Shown here: piece after piece, positions 63,466 to 64,000 of the stretch
Layout of the letters: every line of letters begins with the position of its first letter
Position numbering within the stretch: position 1 is the stretch's first letter
NCBI GenBank assembly: GCA_019218445.1
Contig: JAHUUM010000009.1
Coordinates: 24,919-88,918, forward strand
Source: Weeksellaceae bacterium TAE3-ERU29
Lineage (GTDB): Bacteria; Bacteroidota; Bacteroidia; Flavobacteriales; Weeksellaceae
Length of the DNA stretch: 64,000 nucleotides
Direction of reading: 5' to 3'
Notes under the pieces: generated by a model
Told to the model about the DNA's origin: nothing
The model's database searches: none
Seen by the model: the letters and a program-made list of their open reading frames with translations, nothing else
Program-made: the position numbers and the translations under genes

Positions 63466-63990
63466 ATGAGTGACAAATATACATTAAAATTCATGTTAGA
63501 ATATGAGTGTAATACTTTATGGGCTAATGATGAAAAAACAGAAGCTAAGTTTGGTTATCATATCGATGACTTGACAGAGGTAGGTCTTTCTCTATCAACT
63601 ATTAAATTAAATAACATAGTAAAGGAGCTTTATTACCTCAGACTTAATCCTATTTATCCTGGATTTCCTTCTTTTTGGTCGGCGAAAATGCATTTATTTT
63701 TTCAGGAAAAAGTAAGAAATCTTTATCAAGCTATTATTAAAGATACAAAAAACAATTTTAAAGTAATTGTTCCGGAATTTACAGTTGAAGAATTAAATGA
63801 AGAAATAAATTCTGAAAAGATTGATATAGAGCTGGATAAATTCATTAATAATCCCACAGAATATTGCAATAAACATAGTATCCTCTTTAATAACCGACAA
63901 GATTTAGAAAAAGAGATTATGATAGAATACAGAAAATGGAAAATAAAAGAAGAAAATATTCTTAAAAAAGCTAATTGTATTAACGAGTAA
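63466..63990 (+). CDS. Hypothetical protein, 174 residues
   Basis: I do not recognise the family. The sequence begins KYTLKFMLEYECNTLWANDEKTEAKFGYHIDDLTEVGLSLSTIKLNNIVKELYYLRLNPIYPGFPSFWSAKMHLFFQEK and ends in a Glu/Lys-rich helix. The N-terminal block, with a central LWANDEKTEAKFGY and a later conserved-looking PGFPSFWS, is loosely like small immunity-type proteins of contact systems, but no toxin is nearby. It has no signal peptide or membrane segment, and follows pyrD by 29 bp. Confidence 0.65.
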   Translation: MSDKYTLKFMLEYECNTLWANDEKTEAKFGYHIDDLTEVGLSLSTIKLNNIVKELYYLRLNPIYPGFPSFWSAKMHLFFQEKVRNLYQAIIKDTKNNFKVIVPEFTVEELNEEINSEKIDIELDKFINNPTEYCNKHSILFNNRQDLEKEIMIEYRKWKIKEENILKKANCINE

Positions 63991-64000
63991 AACAAAACTA

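Overview
The window reads as chromosome of a low-GC member of Bacteroidota, most likely class Flavobacteriia. The evidence is: families largely confined to that phylum (PUR-type DUF3276, DUF4136, DUF4254, DUF4292, DUF4837, DUF5522, a FISUMP surface protein, CapD/Wza/Wzc capsule genes of flavobacterial type); genes usually preceded by a TAnnTTTG -7 box rather than a Shine-Dalgarno sequence; and lipoprotein signals ending in xSC. I cannot name genus or species from the sequence alone.

Layout. 1-21.1 kb, plus strand: a Wzy-dependent capsule/O-antigen locus. It starts with capD (5' end outside the window), wza and wzc, then flippase, a nitroreductase-like gene, two polysaccharide pyruvyl transferases, six intact glycosyltransferases and one broken one, and an EpsG-type polymerase. 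It ends with nucleotide-sugar genes rmlB, rmlC, rmlA and ugd. The part up to about 16.1 kb is visibly more AT-rich than what follows. 21.2-31.8 kb: housekeeping genes (PUR protein, MBL hydrolase, PepSY membrane protein, a conserved orphan, the translation operon thrS-infC-rpmI-rplT, Nudix, serine hydrolase, pheS). 31.8-35.6 kb: an accessory island of interspersed palindromic repeats around a secreted FISUMP protein, with two tandem terminators and a (TG)18 microsatellite. 35.7-40.6 kb: the threonine operon thrABC, preceded by a leader peptide and attenuator. 40.6-46.0 kb: clpP, a nucleoside phosphorylase, a CD225/DUF2752 membrane pair with a decayed paralogue, and alaS. 46.2-49.7 kb: a plus-strand operon of M23 peptidase, MerR regulator, TM2 protein, SDR protein and lpxB. 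49.7-58.2 kb, minus strand: a DUF4136 lipoprotein, then mazG-aroA-DUF5522, then a seven-gene envelope operon (flippase, dut, DUF4292, EnvC-like, tatA, DUF4837, DUF4254). 58.2-64.0 kb: gpsA, an alkyltransferase-like protein, a PLP decarboxylase, a fused UMP synthase, a class 1A dihydroorotate dehydrogenase and an unidentified gene.

Main discoveries. (1) A complete transcription attenuator ahead of thrA: a 19-codon Thr/Ile-containing leader peptide, an intrinsic terminator, and segments that can form the competing antiterminator. (2) Divergent pyrimidine genes of unusual type: an OPRT-OMPDC fusion with eukaryote-like OMPDC motifs next to a Lactococcus-like fumarate-type PyrD. (3) A repeat-bounded surface-protein cassette next to a (TG)18 tract, whose transcript could pair with the loop of a downstream terminator. 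(4) Small or broken genes found by reading: a DUF5522 gene coupled to aroA, a glycosyltransferase remnant and a CD225 pseudogene. No rRNA, tRNA, CRISPR array, transposase or prophage gene was seen.
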